Of a DNA stretch of 64,000 nucleotides, positions 45,401 through 56,688 are shown piece by piece. Positions within the stretch are counted from its first letter, which is position 1. The number at the start of each line of letters is the position of its first letter. The notes below the pieces were generated by a model. It saw only the letters and a list, made by a program, of their open reading frames with translations. It was not told the DNA's origin and ran no database searches. Source of the DNA: Syncephalastrum monosporum B8922 (lineage: Eukaryota; Mucoromycota; Mucoromycetes; Mucorales; Syncephalastraceae); assembly GCA_000697355.1 (NCBI GenBank), contig JNEN01000859.1, forward strand, positions 1 to 64,000, given 5' to 3'. The position numbers were made by a program, and so were the translations under genes.

Positions 45401-47929
45401 GTTGTAGATAATCTCAAGATGACGCATTGTGACCGAAATGGCATTGTCGGCGACATGATTCAGAGGCTTGTGCTCAAAGGAAGCTGAAAAGAACGGCGAG
45501 GCGTGGCCAGGCAGCGAAGGTGCCTCGTCACTGCTGGTAATGGATTTCACCTCAACGAGCGAGGCGTTCTCCTGATCCTTCTTCTTGACACCAATTAGCT
45601 GTGGGTATAAGGTATTTGGGGTCAATCCATCGTAGAGCTGCAAGTCGCCGAGACTGGTAGAGATCTTCAGTGACTCAATATACTGAATAACATCGACGGT
45701 CACAGTATCAAAGACCAGGGAGGCTAGATCCTGTGTTTCGGCTGTGTGGGAGTGGCGACGCAGCGTGAGTGAGCCGCGGTTGAGCTTCGTGCTTAGCAGA
45801 AACTTTTTGGTCTATATCATGCATAATTTGAGAAGCCTATTCATGCATAGCGAGTCAGAACTTACATCCTTGGGCATATCGACTGCAGCTGAGATAGCGG
45901 CTTTCTCTTCATCATAGTCAATTGCGTCATATAGTTCTTTCTTTTGCTCCTCGGTCATGACCAGAGGATCTTCCTCCTCCTATTCAATTGGCGTTAGACA
46001 TCATGGATCAAGTTTTATATTAGCACGTACCCCATTGCCCGCCTCGCCTTTGTTTGTTTGACTGCTGGCCGACCACCAAGAGCTGAACCAACCTTGGTTC
46101 TCGGTTTTCTTCTTTTCTTGTTCTAGTAGAACATATACTTATGAGCCATGCCATATTTTCACCTTTTTCCTGCAGACATACCAATTTTGATTTTCTCCCG
46201 CTTCATTTTGCTTTTGGAAAGACTGCGATAGAAGCGAATGTCATCGAAGCTCAAATCCCACTCGAGCTGCTCCAGCTGCTTGGTCTGTTCCGGCGTGGCC
46301 TTGTTCATCTTGGAAGCCACATAGCAGTCGATATATGCCAGGCGCTGGTCGCGCCGCTTTTTGAAATGGTCCCAGGTCCATTTGTAGTTGCGCTCATGGA
46401 TTTCGGACAGGACAGCGTTGGCAGCAAACTTAAAATACGCCTTGGGATCGGATTTCGGCGTCGTGCCTCGCTCAGGGCGAAATTTCAGGTACTATGGGGA
46501 TAGAGATCAGTTGTGCTCGGCACACGATACCCACAGAATTTTCAAGTATAACTTACTTTTTGCTTTTTCAGGTTGTCATGGAATAAATCAACGAGGAGAA
46601 TGGCATCGCGGTACTGGTGGTCATCCAGACCAATGCCGAGCTCCTCAAAAAGCAAGGTTACATCCGTTTTCGCGACCTCCGGCCCATAGATTTTGTTGAG
46701 TTTCACCTATCCCGTGACGTTTCAGTCCGCCCGCCCTTGTGCATTGCAGTAACACGTCCAGCTTCATTTACCTTTCCCGTGCCAGACACAGGCTTAAGGA
46801 TGTATTGGTGCTCTTTGATGTGTTTGGAGTCGTCCGGAATCTTTTTTTTTTTTTTTTTGGCATTTCAACAGGATTGCGCATATGGTATTATTATACCGCT
46901 ATGAGACTTACCAAATCAGTGTATACGCGGGAAGCTTCCTCGTGAGACATGCCTGCGAGAGACCGGGAGTCGGTGTTCCAGTAGACCGAGAGAGATTGAA
47001 GCGTAGCAAGCTACAGAAGGAAATAAAAATACGCATGCGCATGGAGGTAGCATGCGATGCATCATGATCAGAGTCAGAATATTTGTCCCGACTTGTCTTC
47101 TCGTCCACAGGTCCATCCAAAGAATTTGACAGCTGGAGTAAAATGTACCTTGTGGATCGTGTCGGTCGCTTCACTGATGAAGGTGGGATTCCACTCCCCG
47201 TCGGTGGAGACTGCACTCAGCTCTTTGAGGGTGATACCAGCCGCGTAGGGATGGCCCGGGTCAGAGAGGTTGTCCTCGAAGCGAATGTGGATGTTCTTGA
47301 TAGAAACCTGCAGATTGTCGACGATTTTGGTGGTCAGCTGACTGAGGAAGCCATCACCACTGCCATCGGCTTGTTGGTCTGCCGGCTGCTCCTTCTGTTT
47401 ACGCGAAGTCTCGAGAATTTCTGCGTTGGTCAGGCGGCGCTGCTTTAGGGCCTGGGCGCGTTCTTCCTCGTCTTTTGCCGAAGTCTGACGCGTTGCATGA
47501 ATAAATGACAGAAACCCGCATACATGTATTTATATACCATGGCTTCATTTTTGGGCACGGCCAAAAGGTACACATTTTCGATGAATACTTTGACAGGTTT
47601 TCCTTTTAGGTTGGACCACGGAATACTAAGCGTTAGCTCCCCCAGATAGCCTTGACAACATGTATAAGTAAAAAGTAAAGGTACAACATATTGAGCAGAG
47701 AGCACCTTCAACCACGTCAATAGGGAGATTCAGTTTATCGAGCGCTTCCCGTCGAAGCTTCAGATTCCGTAGATTGGCCTCGCCTAGGCAAACTTAATGA
47801 GACTCGGTGTGCAATGGGCGGTATGAGGGTACCTTTCCATATGCCAATGTTGAGCTGGTCATAGTTCAAGTTGGACACGTAACTCCCAAGAAAGCGATTG
47901 AGAAGGGAGGCGACCAGGGATTCCAACAT
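36419..47929 (-). CDS. VPS13: Bridge-like lipid transfer protein Vps13
   Basis: I trace 31 exons (97, 78, 113, 336, 99, 69, 150, 310, 92, 114, 617 nt, then the 3.4 kb exon 41742-45144, then 19 shorter exons to 36419) giving about 3,235 residues; yeast has 3,144. The chorein N-terminus is clear ([60 protein letters not shown]), as are [20 protein letters not shown] and GWFSSWWS. The middle forms the repeated beta-groove; the VAB region reads [20 protein letters not shown] and CQ-rich repeats; the end has the ATG_C-like block ([20 protein letters not shown]) and a PH-like domain. Vps13 carries phospholipids in bulk between membranes at contact sites (mitochondria, endosomes, vacuole, prospore membrane). 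Start 47929 is set by the conserved first helix. Two introns appear to use GC donors. Confidence 0.96.
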
Positions 47930-48665
47930 GACGGGCAGAATGCGGGAAACAGGTCAGAATTACGTGTTTATGAGGGTATATTCTCGATACAGGGAAAGAA
48001 AGAAGAGAACGCAAGAGAAAGTGTGCAACTGAATGGACGAGACCTTTCAAGCGCATTGGTGTGACGTGACGCGGTGCTTCTATATCAGGTCAAGGCCCCG
48101 CCATTCCGTATTTACGAAATAAACGAGCAGCACAAGCAGCACCTCTCGTTTTGTACCACCTTTTTGGAAGCCATTCATCCGTCTTTTCTGTGGCCGTGCT
48201 CCATATTGTGCAAGGTGATCGATTCACGAAGAGACTGTGATTCATGACAAAATGTACACCATCTGGATATGACCCGATATTTGGCTGTTAACTTCTAATA
48301 GAATTCATACTTTTACTGTCCTCTGGCTGCTGTTATGCAGCCATATGCACGTGTTTGTGGTTGCGCATGATCGGTCCTCCTCGATGCCATCATCCTATCC
48401 CGAGCCGCCTTCACCTTGCGACCACCGTGTCATTACATCATGCAGACCAATCGCCGCTCTAATCTGAAGGAGGGTCATCTCAGACAGGGGATGATGATAC
48501 TTGGTACAGTTTGTAGTTTGTGTATTTATGCTACGTATATACGGAATAGAAAACGAAAGAAAAAAAGAAAAGAGATAAAGAACAAATGCAAGGAAACGGT
48601 TGCTGAATGGTGTACAGGATGAGAAATAAGGAGAACAGTTCAACAAATAAAAAGTAAATGGAAGC
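47930..48665. other. Spacer between VPS13 and DBP3
   Basis: It contains the VPS13 upstream region and the 3' flank of DBP3. A purine-rich run (48545-48590) lies near the DBP3 end. No gene was seen. Confidence 0.45.
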
Positions 48666-50310
48666 TTAGTCGAACGTAATCTTGGTAGCCTTAGGCATTT
48701 CGTTGGTATCCTTGAAGAAGGCACCGTAGACGCTGTGCTGCTTCTTCTTGACGGTTGTACCGAACTTCATGAGATCGGCAGGCACGTCCGCGTTCGCCTG
48801 CTTGAGCACGTTGATCAGCTCGCCCGCAAGATGCTTCTCTTCTTCGGTGAAGAACGTGTAGGCTGTGCCCTTCTTGCCACCACGGCCAGTACGGCCAATG
48901 CGGTGGATGTACGACTCGATGGTCTGGGGGAAGGTGTAGTTGATCACGTACTCGACGTCGGGGATATCCAGGCCACGCGCAGCCACGTCTGTGGCCACCA
49001 TGACGGGCATGATGCCCTTCTTGAACTTCTCGAGCGCCTCGTTACGCTGGACCTGCGTCTTATCACCGTGGATACCAACGGTCTTGTAGCCGTTCTCAAT
49101 AAGAATACGCTCGAGGAAGGCGGCCTCCTTCTTGTAGAGAGCAAAGATGAGCACGCGGTTCTTGTTCTTGTGGATCTCGGCCATGACACGCTTGAGCTGG
49201 TCGGGCTTCTGCTTGCGGCCAAAGTTCAGGACGCGCACGATCTGCTTCACGTTGGCAGAGGCAGACAGTTCGTCTGAGCCAATGGTGACGCGCATGGGGT
49301 TGTTCAAAAAGTCGGCGGCGAGCTTGCGAATGCTCGTGGGCCAGGTGGCAGAAAACATGAGAGTCTGGCGCTTCTCGGGGACGTAGCTGATAATCTTGCG
49401 GATATCTTTTTCGAAACCGTCGTCCAGCATGCGATCGGCCTCATCGAGGACCAGGAAAGAGACGCCGCTCAGGTCGCAGGCACCATCCTCAATCAGATCC
49501 ATAAGACGGCCGGGGGTGGCCACAACAATGTCGACACCGGCCTTGACAGCCCGGCGCTGCTCCTCACGGTTGACACCGCCGTACAAGCACAAGGATTTGA
49601 TACCCAAAGCCTTACCGGCAAACTCGGCCTGTTCCTGACTCTGCACAGCCAACTCACGGGTGGGGGAAACGACCAGCATCGAAGGCTTCTTGGCCTTGCC
49701 CTGTTTGCGTTGCGAGGCAATGTGGACCAGGCCAGGAATGGTGAAAGCGTACGTCTTGCCGGAGCCGGTCTCGGCAATGCCGACCATGTCACGGCCCGAG
49801 AGAGTGCAGGGCCAGGACGCTGCCTGGATCGGAGTGGGCTCTTTGAAGTCCTTGAAGACCTTCAGGAGAGGCTCGGGCAGGTTGAGATAGTCAAACTTGA
49901 GGGTCGGTCGCAGGTTCAGATCGCCGTCTGTCTTGATCTCATTCTTTGTCTTGTACTCGTCAATCGTGCTTTGGGGGAGGGCGGTGAGATCGGGGTGCTC
50001 TTTGTACTCGTACGTAGCCAGGTTGTCCACCGTAGCCTGCTGCTTCACAGGCGTTGGCGTCGGCTCCTGTTCTCCCTGCTCTGCCTCGGGCTGCTTATCC
50101 TTGTTCTTCTTTTCCTTCTTCTCCTTCTTTTCCTTCTTCTCTTTCTTGTCCTTCTTGTCCTTTTTCTCCTTCTTGGTCTTCTTGGTTACTGCTTCGGCCG
50201 AGGGCTCAACCTCATGCTTTCTCTTCTTGGACTATCACTTGATCATGAGTCACTATTCGATAAAACAGAGCCATTCTGAATCTCACCTTCTCGATCTGGG
50301 ACGGCGACAT
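48666..50310 (-). CDS. DBP3: DEAD-box RNA helicase Dbp3
   Basis: Exon 1 (50287-50310, MSPSQIEK) and exon 2 (48666-50231) give 529 residues; yeast Dbp3 has 523. A Lys/Glu-rich N-terminal tail (KKEKKEKKEKKEKKNKDK) precedes the helicase core with Q motif (EPTPIQAASWPCTLSGRD), motif I AETGSGKT, Ia PTRELA, II DEAD, III SAT, V ARGLDIPDV and VI HRIGRTGRGG. Dbp3 acts in the nucleolus on pre-60S rRNA processing, helping cleavage at site A3 by RNase MRP, the enzyme that also contains Pop4 (encoded at 5.2 kb). The basic tail and the PTPIQAASWP block favour Dbp3 over Dbp2 or Ded1. It is transcribed divergently from MRM2. Confidence 0.93.
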
Positions 50311-50441
50311 GTTGAAAAGGGACGATCGATCTGCTTTAGAGGAACAATGAGCCGACATAAAAAAAAAAAAAAGTCGAAAGGCCGTCACACTTCTTGACAC
50401 TTTTCTCTTCCCTTCCTGTATTTTTTCGATAATTTATCATT
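50311..50441. promoter_or_regulatory. Bidirectional promoter of DBP3 and MRM2
   Basis: Only 131 bp separate the two ATGs. The plus strand has a long A run (50358-50371, i.e. T-rich for DBP3) and a CT-rich block before MRM2 (TTTTCTCTTCCCTTCC). Poly(dA:dT) of this kind often marks nucleosome-free shared promoters in fungi. Both genes serve ribosome production, one nuclear and one mitochondrial. Confidence 0.6.
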
Positions 50442-51215
50442 ATGCTGGCCGTGACCCGAAGACTCTATTCGTCTTCATCCAAAGGATGGATACAGCGACA
50501 AGCACGTGACCCGTATGCGATGGCAGCACGGACTAGTGGAGGACAGCACCGAGCCCGAAGTGCGTTCAAGCTGAAACAACTCGACGAGAAATACCGCTTG
50601 ATGCGACGGGGGAGCGTCGTCGTTGACTGTGGCGCTGCTCCGGGCGGATGGTCGCAGGTGGCAGCCCAAAAGGTCAAGAGCGCAGGGCTTGTGGTGGCGG
50701 TTGACCTGCTACCGATCGAACCGATACCCAATGTACACATATTCCAGGGCGATTTTCGAATGCCTGATATCCAAACACAAATCCAGCAAGCGCTGCAGGG
50801 CCGCAAGGTAGACCTCGTTTGCTCAGATATGGCACCCAACTTCTCGGGAAACCCTTTGGCAGATCATGCCCGCTCCATGGAGCTCTGCGAGTCTGTCCTT
50901 GCCTTTGCCGACCAGGTCTTGGCACACAAGGGCAATTTTGTTGCCAAGGTAGGTTTCTTGTGTGGTTGTGATGGTTGTTCTCTGCAAGTCGCATTGCTTA
51001 TTTTCATTGGCCAGGTGCTTCTGGGCGGCGACGAGGTCGAGTTTCGAAGAAAATTGCAAACCAAGTTTGCCAAGGTGAAGCAGCAGAAACCGGATGCATC
51101 GCGCAAAGAGTCCCGTGAAGCGTTCATCGTCGCCTTGGGATACGGAATTAGCAAGAATAAAAACAAAAACAATAGCAGCGACAACATGGCTGGGAGTCCC
51201 CAAGAAAGTGAATAA
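50442..51215 (+). CDS. MRM2: Mitochondrial 21S rRNA 2'-O-methyltransferase Mrm2 (FtsJ family)
   Basis: Exons 50442-50948 and 51015-51215 give 235 residues. The start MLAVTRRLYSSSSKGWIQRQ is a mitochondrial targeting sequence. The RrmJ/FtsJ fold shows ARSAFKLKQLDEKY (catalytic Lys about 43), the SAM-binding VVDCGAAPGGWSQVAAQKVK, LVCSDMAPNFSGNPLADHAR (catalytic Asp) and KESREAFIVALGY (Glu); the second Lys falls at NFVAK. The enzyme adds a 2'-O-methyl group to U2791-type uridine of the large mitochondrial rRNA. The 66 bp intron (GTAGGT..GGCCAG) is a multiple of three without stops, so the unspliced frame is also open; the spliced form restores the conserved AKVLLGGDEVEF. The end is Asn/Ser/Lys-rich. 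Confidence 0.93.
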   Translation: MLAVTRRLYSSSSKGWIQRQARDPYAMAARTSGGQHRARSAFKLKQLDEKYRLMRRGSVVVDCGAAPGGWSQVAAQKVKSAGLVVAVDLLPIEPIPNVHIFQGDFRMPDIQTQIQQALQGRKVDLVCSDMAPNFSGNPLADHARSMELCESVLAFADQVLAHKGNFVAKVGFLCGCDGCSLQVALLIFIGQVLLGGDEVEFRRKLQTKFAKVKQQKPDASRKESREAFIVALGYGISKNKNKNNSSDNMAGSPQESE

Positions 51216-51375
51216 ACGAGACGGACATCATCTATTCTGTTGCGTTGTTTTTGTTGACCTTAAATTACAGAAAACGTCGGCAGTACAATACAATAGTGTG
51301 CACCTTCTTTTTTCGGCGCGCGCATGAATTCTCGTTTTCGTTCTCTTTTCTGTCTCTTTCCATAAACCTACGCCG

Positions 51376-52641
51376 ATGCCCACCTCTCGAAGCTACTACG
51401 AAATCCTTGAAATCACGAGTGACTCTTCGGGTGACGATATCAGAAAAGCCTACCGGAAGCTCGCTTTAAGATACCACCCTGACAAGAACTCGTCGCCTGA
51501 AGCGAGCGAAAAGGTGCGCATTCCTTGGTTCATTCTTACCTCATGACATTAACCATTCTGTTCTCAGTTCAAAGAGATTAGGTACTTGCGCATATAATAC
51601 TACAGCGAAGATAAATCGGCTCACTGTTTGCTCTTGGCAGCCATGCTTATGAGATCCTATCGGACCGTGAGTAATACGAGAGTACGCTATAAACTAAGCT
51701 GACTTGGTTTATGATTAGCTGAACGGCGTCGCGTGTATGATATGGGTGAATCTGAGCCGTATGCAGCAGGAGGCTATGATGAAGGACACTATCCTCATCG
51801 CCACTATGATCCATTTGCTGATTTCCACGTACGTGTATTCCTATTGTTCGTCACAAACACCTGACATTTTCCTCTCCTTTTTGTGCCCATAGTTCCACAA
51901 TCCATTCGAAATATTTGCGAGCTTCTTTGGTGAACCTACCATGATGGGGGCCGGCCGCCGAGGATACAGTGCCAGTATGTTCCATGACCCGTTTGGCCAT
52001 CCCGGGTTAGGCCACGACCCCTTTGCCCATGACCCCTTTGCCCACGACCCCTTCTTTGCAGGTAATCAAAACCAAATGCACAGGATAAATTCCAGCCCCA
52101 GCTGATTCAAGCACAAGACATGTCACCGCCTATGGGTATGCCACGAAGCTCTCGCCAGCCACCCATGCAACAGCAGCAACAGCAGCAATCATCTTGGGGT
52201 CTGTCTCCTTTTGGCAGCCTCTTTGGTGGCGGTGGCGGTGGCGGAAACTCCCGGGGCTTCAGCCTTGGCTTTGGCGGCAGTCTAGGTTTCGGCGGCGGTT
52301 CGTCCTTTTCTATGAGCAGTTCCAGTAGCAGCTTCAACAGTGGTGGAGGCACCTCACGCAGCGTATCGCGTTCGACGCGTATGGTGAATGGACGCACCGA
52401 AACAGTCACGGTCACCAAGACGACGGATCAGAACGGGACTCGTGTTGTAGAGGATTACGGCAACGGAAGGCAGCGTGTCACTATGAATGGTATTGAGGAG
52501 AGCAACACATTGTCTCTAGATATGAATGGCGGCAACCGAGAGACACGTGTGCCAGTGCAGAGGCGCTACCAACAACAACAACAGCAGCAGCAGTATTCTC
52601 CATACTATGATTCAACCGGATATGGGGGATACGGCCACTGA
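51376..52641 (+). CDS. Class B DnaJ (Hsp40) co-chaperone
   Basis: Exons 51376-51513, 51568-51581, 51641-51666, 51719-51828, 51893-52061 and 52112-52641 give 328 residues. The J domain is at the N-terminus: [35 protein letters not shown] with the HPD motif that stimulates Hsp70 ATPase, and [17 protein letters not shown] short tandem [22 protein letters not shown] block, a Gly/Phe- and Ser-rich middle ([21 protein letters not shown]) and a C-terminal beta-rich segment ([20 protein letters not shown]) follow, then poly-Gln and YGGYGH. This order is that of DNAJB6/DNAJB2-type proteins rather than Sis1. Such proteins suppress aggregation of client proteins with Hsp70. No signal peptide or membrane segment is seen, so it is probably cytosolic or nuclear. 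Confidence 0.9.
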
Positions 52642-53365
52642 GCAAAAGAACAACAAGTATTCCCCGCGTGATATACTCTCCATTCGGTGAACAACCGTAA
52701 ATAAATGAGCGAGTGCTGTAATTTTGAAGTATTACTTACAATCCCGGTGTACCAATGGTGGTCAGTGTGCGGGATTAATATGGGGAAATGCGAGAAAAAG
52801 ATAAAAGATACACTTAACGATGGGGTGCCAGGTTCATAGGCCATATACAGTTCATGGTGTAGGAAGCACGGAGAAGTGTGGCCAGAGGGTAATGTATGCA
52901 CCGCTATATGATTGTGCCATCTATAATTGTTACGCGAAGTTAGTAGTGCTACTTGGACATACAGTACTTGAAGCAGTGCGGGCTTTTGCTCATATTTATC
53001 CTGCGCATTTGCGCTTGCTTATATGTACGTCACAGGCGCCTGAGCTAAGAGGGTGTAGGGATATTCTTTACGGTCGTGTTCTGCACGTTATATGTATGTA
53101 TGCACACGGCAGAACTTCTCCTACAAGCGTATCAGTTTGTATTTTTTTTTTGCTATAAGAAACTATACTATATCTGTAAACAATACAATACGTATTTGCT
53201 AGTAAACGTCCTCGATAACTGCTGTTAGATTCTTCCTTTTCACATCACTACAGATTCATCAACGCTTGCTATACAGGATAAAATATAAGCTTCAATCAAT
53301 GCTACAAAATTCTCTGGTCCTACAGCACGGAGTCTGAGTTCTCTTTTGAGTTATTTTCGACCAAC
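52642..53365. other. Spacer with no gene seen
   Basis: It covers the 3' flank of the DnaJ gene and AT-rich sequence from 53130 to 53330 with stops in all frames. Confidence 0.45.
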
Positions 53366-53808
53366 ATGCCTTTGTCACGCTTTCCTGCACAGACTGAGAA
53401 AGAACATCTATGGCATCGCGCGTTTCTCTCCTCGCAGAATGGTCGCACCGGCCCAAATTCCTTCGCTTCCGTTGTTGCCGCCGTCAGTCAGTATACCCAC
53501 AGTCGATACATTTCATATGACAGCAGTTGCACATGTTGTTCTGGCGGAAGCATGCTCCAGCGGCATCTACGGTGGTTACGCTTGCCAGTGGAACCTGGCG
53601 GGTGTGTTAGAAATAGTAATTGGGATGGAACCCTAGCCGACAACCTATTTGTCTCGATCTACAAGGATCTCCTGGTAAGTTCATCCTCTATTCTTTATGT
53701 CTTCATGAATCTTCAACGATGTGATTTTTGATAAGAATATGGTATTTATCTCTGGTATAGGACACAGATCACGTGTTTCTGAGATGTGAATCATGTCCAC
53801 TGTCATGA
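53366..53808 (+). CDS. Hypothetical Cys-containing protein, two exons
   Basis: Exon 1 (53366-53674) ends DNLFVSIYKDLL at a strong GTAAGT donor; the acceptor CTGGTATAG at 53760 joins in phase 0 to 53761-53808 (DTDHVFLRCESCPLS). The 118-residue product has Cys in SSCTCCSGG, GGCV and RCESC, which might bind zinc. There is no signal peptide. An alternative acceptor at about 53736 gives a different short end. I do not recognise it; the ATG lacks upstream support. Confidence 0.35.
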
Positions 53809-54111
53809 GCAAAGAGTTCCCTGACCTGTATAATGTATGTACTCGAGCAGCCTAATTACATGTACTCTATACGCTTATGTGAACAAAAAACAATGTTATG
53901 TTTCATACACAGTTGCACATACATAGCTAATAATAAAGGGAGCTTTTTCTTTTTTTTTTTTTTTTGCCACCTCCAAATGCGCCAAAAAAAGGCACTTCCA
54001 TTTTGGGAAGACTGTTTTGGGTGCACACATCAATCAATTTTACACACACTCGCACTTACATTCACAACAGACGCAACGGGCACTTGGCTCCTCTGAGCCT
54101 TACTGCCCTGT

Positions 54112-54201
54112 TTGTTCTTTTCGTCTTTTTTTTTTTCTTTCTTTTCTTCGTACCCTTCACACAATCCATCCTGTTTTATTTTCCTTATCCATTCCACCGC
54201 C
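54112..54201 (+). promoter_or_regulatory. CT-rich leader of the four-helix membrane protein gene
   Basis: A nearly pure pyrimidine tract (TTTTTTTTTTCTTTCTTTTC and following) leads to the ATG at 54202 (context CCGCCATG). It resembles the leaders before 222 and 13630. Confidence 0.45.
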
Positions 54202-55441
54202 ATGTATAACGAGTGGATGTATCCCGAGTTACAAATACGTGAACGGACGTTTCATGCAGCACACCCGTATACCCGAAAATTCTGTGGATGTATGTCTTTG
54301 CGCGGAGGGTGTTCTCTCGCAAGTCTCTTTTGGATGGTATACCAGTAGACATTACGCCTGTAAACGATATTAATAGACATTCATTTGTCGGTAGGGTCTT
54401 AATCTATATGGTGCTATACTGTCGTTCGAAAGCCGGAGTCGTGAGTTTGAGAAAATGAAAATGACTGCAGGATATTGACAGGCATTTTGCTACAGCCATC
54501 TTTTCCCACCTCGACTATAATGCCTTGATGATTCAAGGGGCTGTTTGTATCATTTTCATTGTCGCAGCCATTTTTTCCTTTTTCGCCCTTTTCATGGTAA
54601 ATCTCTCATCATCTGCTTTCGATCTATGTACGGTCACTGATAGAGCTACTGTATTTTCATAGAACAAGCCGGCTGTCTTGCGGCAGTCGCACCGCATGAT
54701 GTGGATGGTGGTGTTTATCTTTATTATTGACCTTTTTGCCAATATTATCGTGTACGGTGTGCAGCGATCCACTTTTGTTGACTGGTGCGTCACCCGATCA
54801 CGCAACGAGCTTGACGATCAGATCACCAACGGCAACGGGACCCAGGTCAACTTCTCACCCAATCAGTCTGGGTCGGATCTTTATAATTGCAACAAGCTGT
54901 GGGAGGACGAGCTCAAGTTTGGCATTGTCCTGTTTATCATGATCACCATTTGCTACGTAAGTACTCTTCTAGGTCTATCATGAGCGCTCACAGTCGTCCA
55001 TGTGCTACTTAGGTCTACTGGGCACTTTGTCTGTGGTCATACACACAAAAGCAGATCTTCTTGCTTCAACAGCAGCTTCAGTTCTACACCGGTGCAGGTG
55101 GCGTTGCAGCAGGAGTGGGTATGCCCCCGCCACCGGGTGCTATGATGAACATGCCGCCTGGCGGAAAGGAAAAGTCTTATGAGGACGATGGTCAAAGGAG
55201 CCTAGCACAGCACGTGCGGTCCTGGCTCATTCATGCCAAAAAGACCATCGTACGGCCGTCGCCTCGCTTGCCTCCGGAATTCTTCGCCAATAAAAATGTA
55301 CAGAACCCCCCTGCCACTGTCTCGGCCGAGTCATCGTCGTCTGCAGCAGCAGCTTCGGCAGCGGCAGCAGCAGCAGCATCGAGGGCAGCGGTGGCACCTG
55401 TCCCTCCATCTGGTACCGCTGCAGCCAACAGCATGGCATAA
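54202..55441 (+). CDS. Four-helix membrane protein with Ala/Pro-rich tail
   Basis: Exons 54202-54336, 54395-54440, 54496-54596, 54663-54956 and 55013-55441 give 334 residues. The N-terminal cytosolic part holds RKFCGCMSLRGGCSLASLFW, a Cys-rich entry into helix 1 (to GLNLYGAILSF). Helix 2 is ALMIQGAVCIIFIVAAIFSF, helix 3 MMWMVVFIFIIDLFANIIVY; a loop with two Cys and N-glycosylation sites (NGNGTQ, NQSGSDLYNCNKLW) precedes helix 4 (KFGIVLFIMITICYVYWALC). The tail has PPPPGAMMNMPPGG and long Ala runs. The layout is tetraspan-like, but the loop lacks the CCG motif of tetraspanins. I recall similar uncharacterised proteins in Mucoromycota. The third acceptor (GCTACAG) was chosen for phase. Confidence 0.75.
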
Positions 55442-55775
55442 TCATGATACCATCTTTCCGTGTATTACACCCTTTACTATGTAGTTTCCTTTGTATACAG
55501 CAAGAGCATCGCCCTTCCCCTTTTTCTCAAGAAGCCTCAATTCGATAAAAATACTAGCATCGTGTCGGTCTACACTTCTGAAACATGCGATTTGAAAATC
55601 TGATGTAGTGGCACTTACAGTATATCTGCGTATCAACTTTGATCTGTGCGAGCGGACAGCAGTGGATCTGCATAAATTCGACAGCGAATTTTGCTGCGGG
55701 CGAGGAACGCCGAAAAGCCGCCTTCCTCTTTTTCTATAACCCAACTAATGGCAATTGTAAAAGACGGCAACAAAT

Positions 55776-56247
55776 ATGCCTGGTAAGCCTCTCATCAACT
55801 CTCTGTCTCCTTATGAATCAGCCACTCAGTTGTATGTAGTGCGGCATGTATCCGAGGACACCGTGTACAAAAATGCCAGCATTTTGACCGAGAACTCATT
55901 CTACTGCAAAAGCGAGGGCGGCAGATCAGCCAATGCCAACATTGTCGTACCCTGCGCAGCACACATCGCTCCCACGTCAAATGCACCTGTGCTGCAGAAC
56001 CAGGTAAACTACTTGAGTGTATATGCTGCCCCCAAAAAAAGCACTAAAATGTTTGTCAGCGCCGAATCCGATTACAGGATGCTTCTGCGAAGTCGTACAT
56101 ACCTGTTCCTGCGTCGCAGGGCACTTGCAGGACACTTCTAGCCATCAACAGCAGCTTACAACAATAGGGCCTACCTCGGATGATAATGATCAAGAACGGC
56201 AAGCATTAGTCAACCTGCTTTTGAGTAACGCCGATCCCAAATTCTAA
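55776..56247 (+). CDS. 114-residue hypothetical protein, two exons
   Basis: Exon 1 (55776-56003, 76 codons) begins MPGKPLINSLSPYESATQLY and contains HVSEDTVYKNASILTENSFY; exon 2 (56131-56247) starts DTSSHQQQLTTIGPTSDDND and ends QALVNLLLSNADPKF. The intron has donor GTAAAC and acceptor CACTTGCAG and keeps phase 0. A nearer acceptor (GATTACAG at 56079) would give another, shorter end. There is no signal peptide or membrane helix; the end is polar and acidic. The family is not recognised. Confidence 0.5.
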
Positions 56248-56284
56248 TCCATTTGCTGCCGTATTATCTTCCCTTCTCTTTCCA

Positions 56285-56688
56285 GTCTCCCAAATGTGCA
56301 CACGTGCACGGGCTGCTGCAGCATGGTTGGTCCAGAATTCCTTCCTGAGCATCTTTTCATCCTAATTGCAAGGAACTCTGAGGTGACTTGCATCAGTACA
56401 TATTATCATAGAGACCTATGCAGCTACCAGCCTTATTGCATAAAGGTGTACATATTCCCCCTTCTTCTATGCTATAGCTTTGGTACGAGTAAGGTGCTCA
56501 TACGTTCTGTCTACGCTGATGTTTTCTGCGTGGAAGATAGCTGGAGCAGCGACGCAAATGATAAGGGCAAGGAAGCCTTCATTTGTGTCTCCTGCCTTCG
56601 GTCGATTGTCACCGCGCACTACTTCTTGTGTCATACGTTGTATCATATGACTCAGGAACTCTGTCTACTGACGACACGCAAGAAGTGA
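56285..56688 (+). CDS. Possible Cys-rich ORF, unassigned
   Basis: A strong acceptor (CTTCTCTTTCCAG) at 56284 opens a frame of about 134 codons without stops, with many Cys (HTCTGCCSMVG, DLCSYQPYC, FICVSCLRS). Inside, a GTGTAC..CTATAG pair could be a very short intron. No upstream exon or family was found; it could be a last exon or chance. Confidence 0.25.

Noticed and set aside
48735..49277. 180-codon plus-strand frame within DBP3
   Set aside because: It mirrors the helicase coding strand, a usual shadow of a GC-rich conserved gene.
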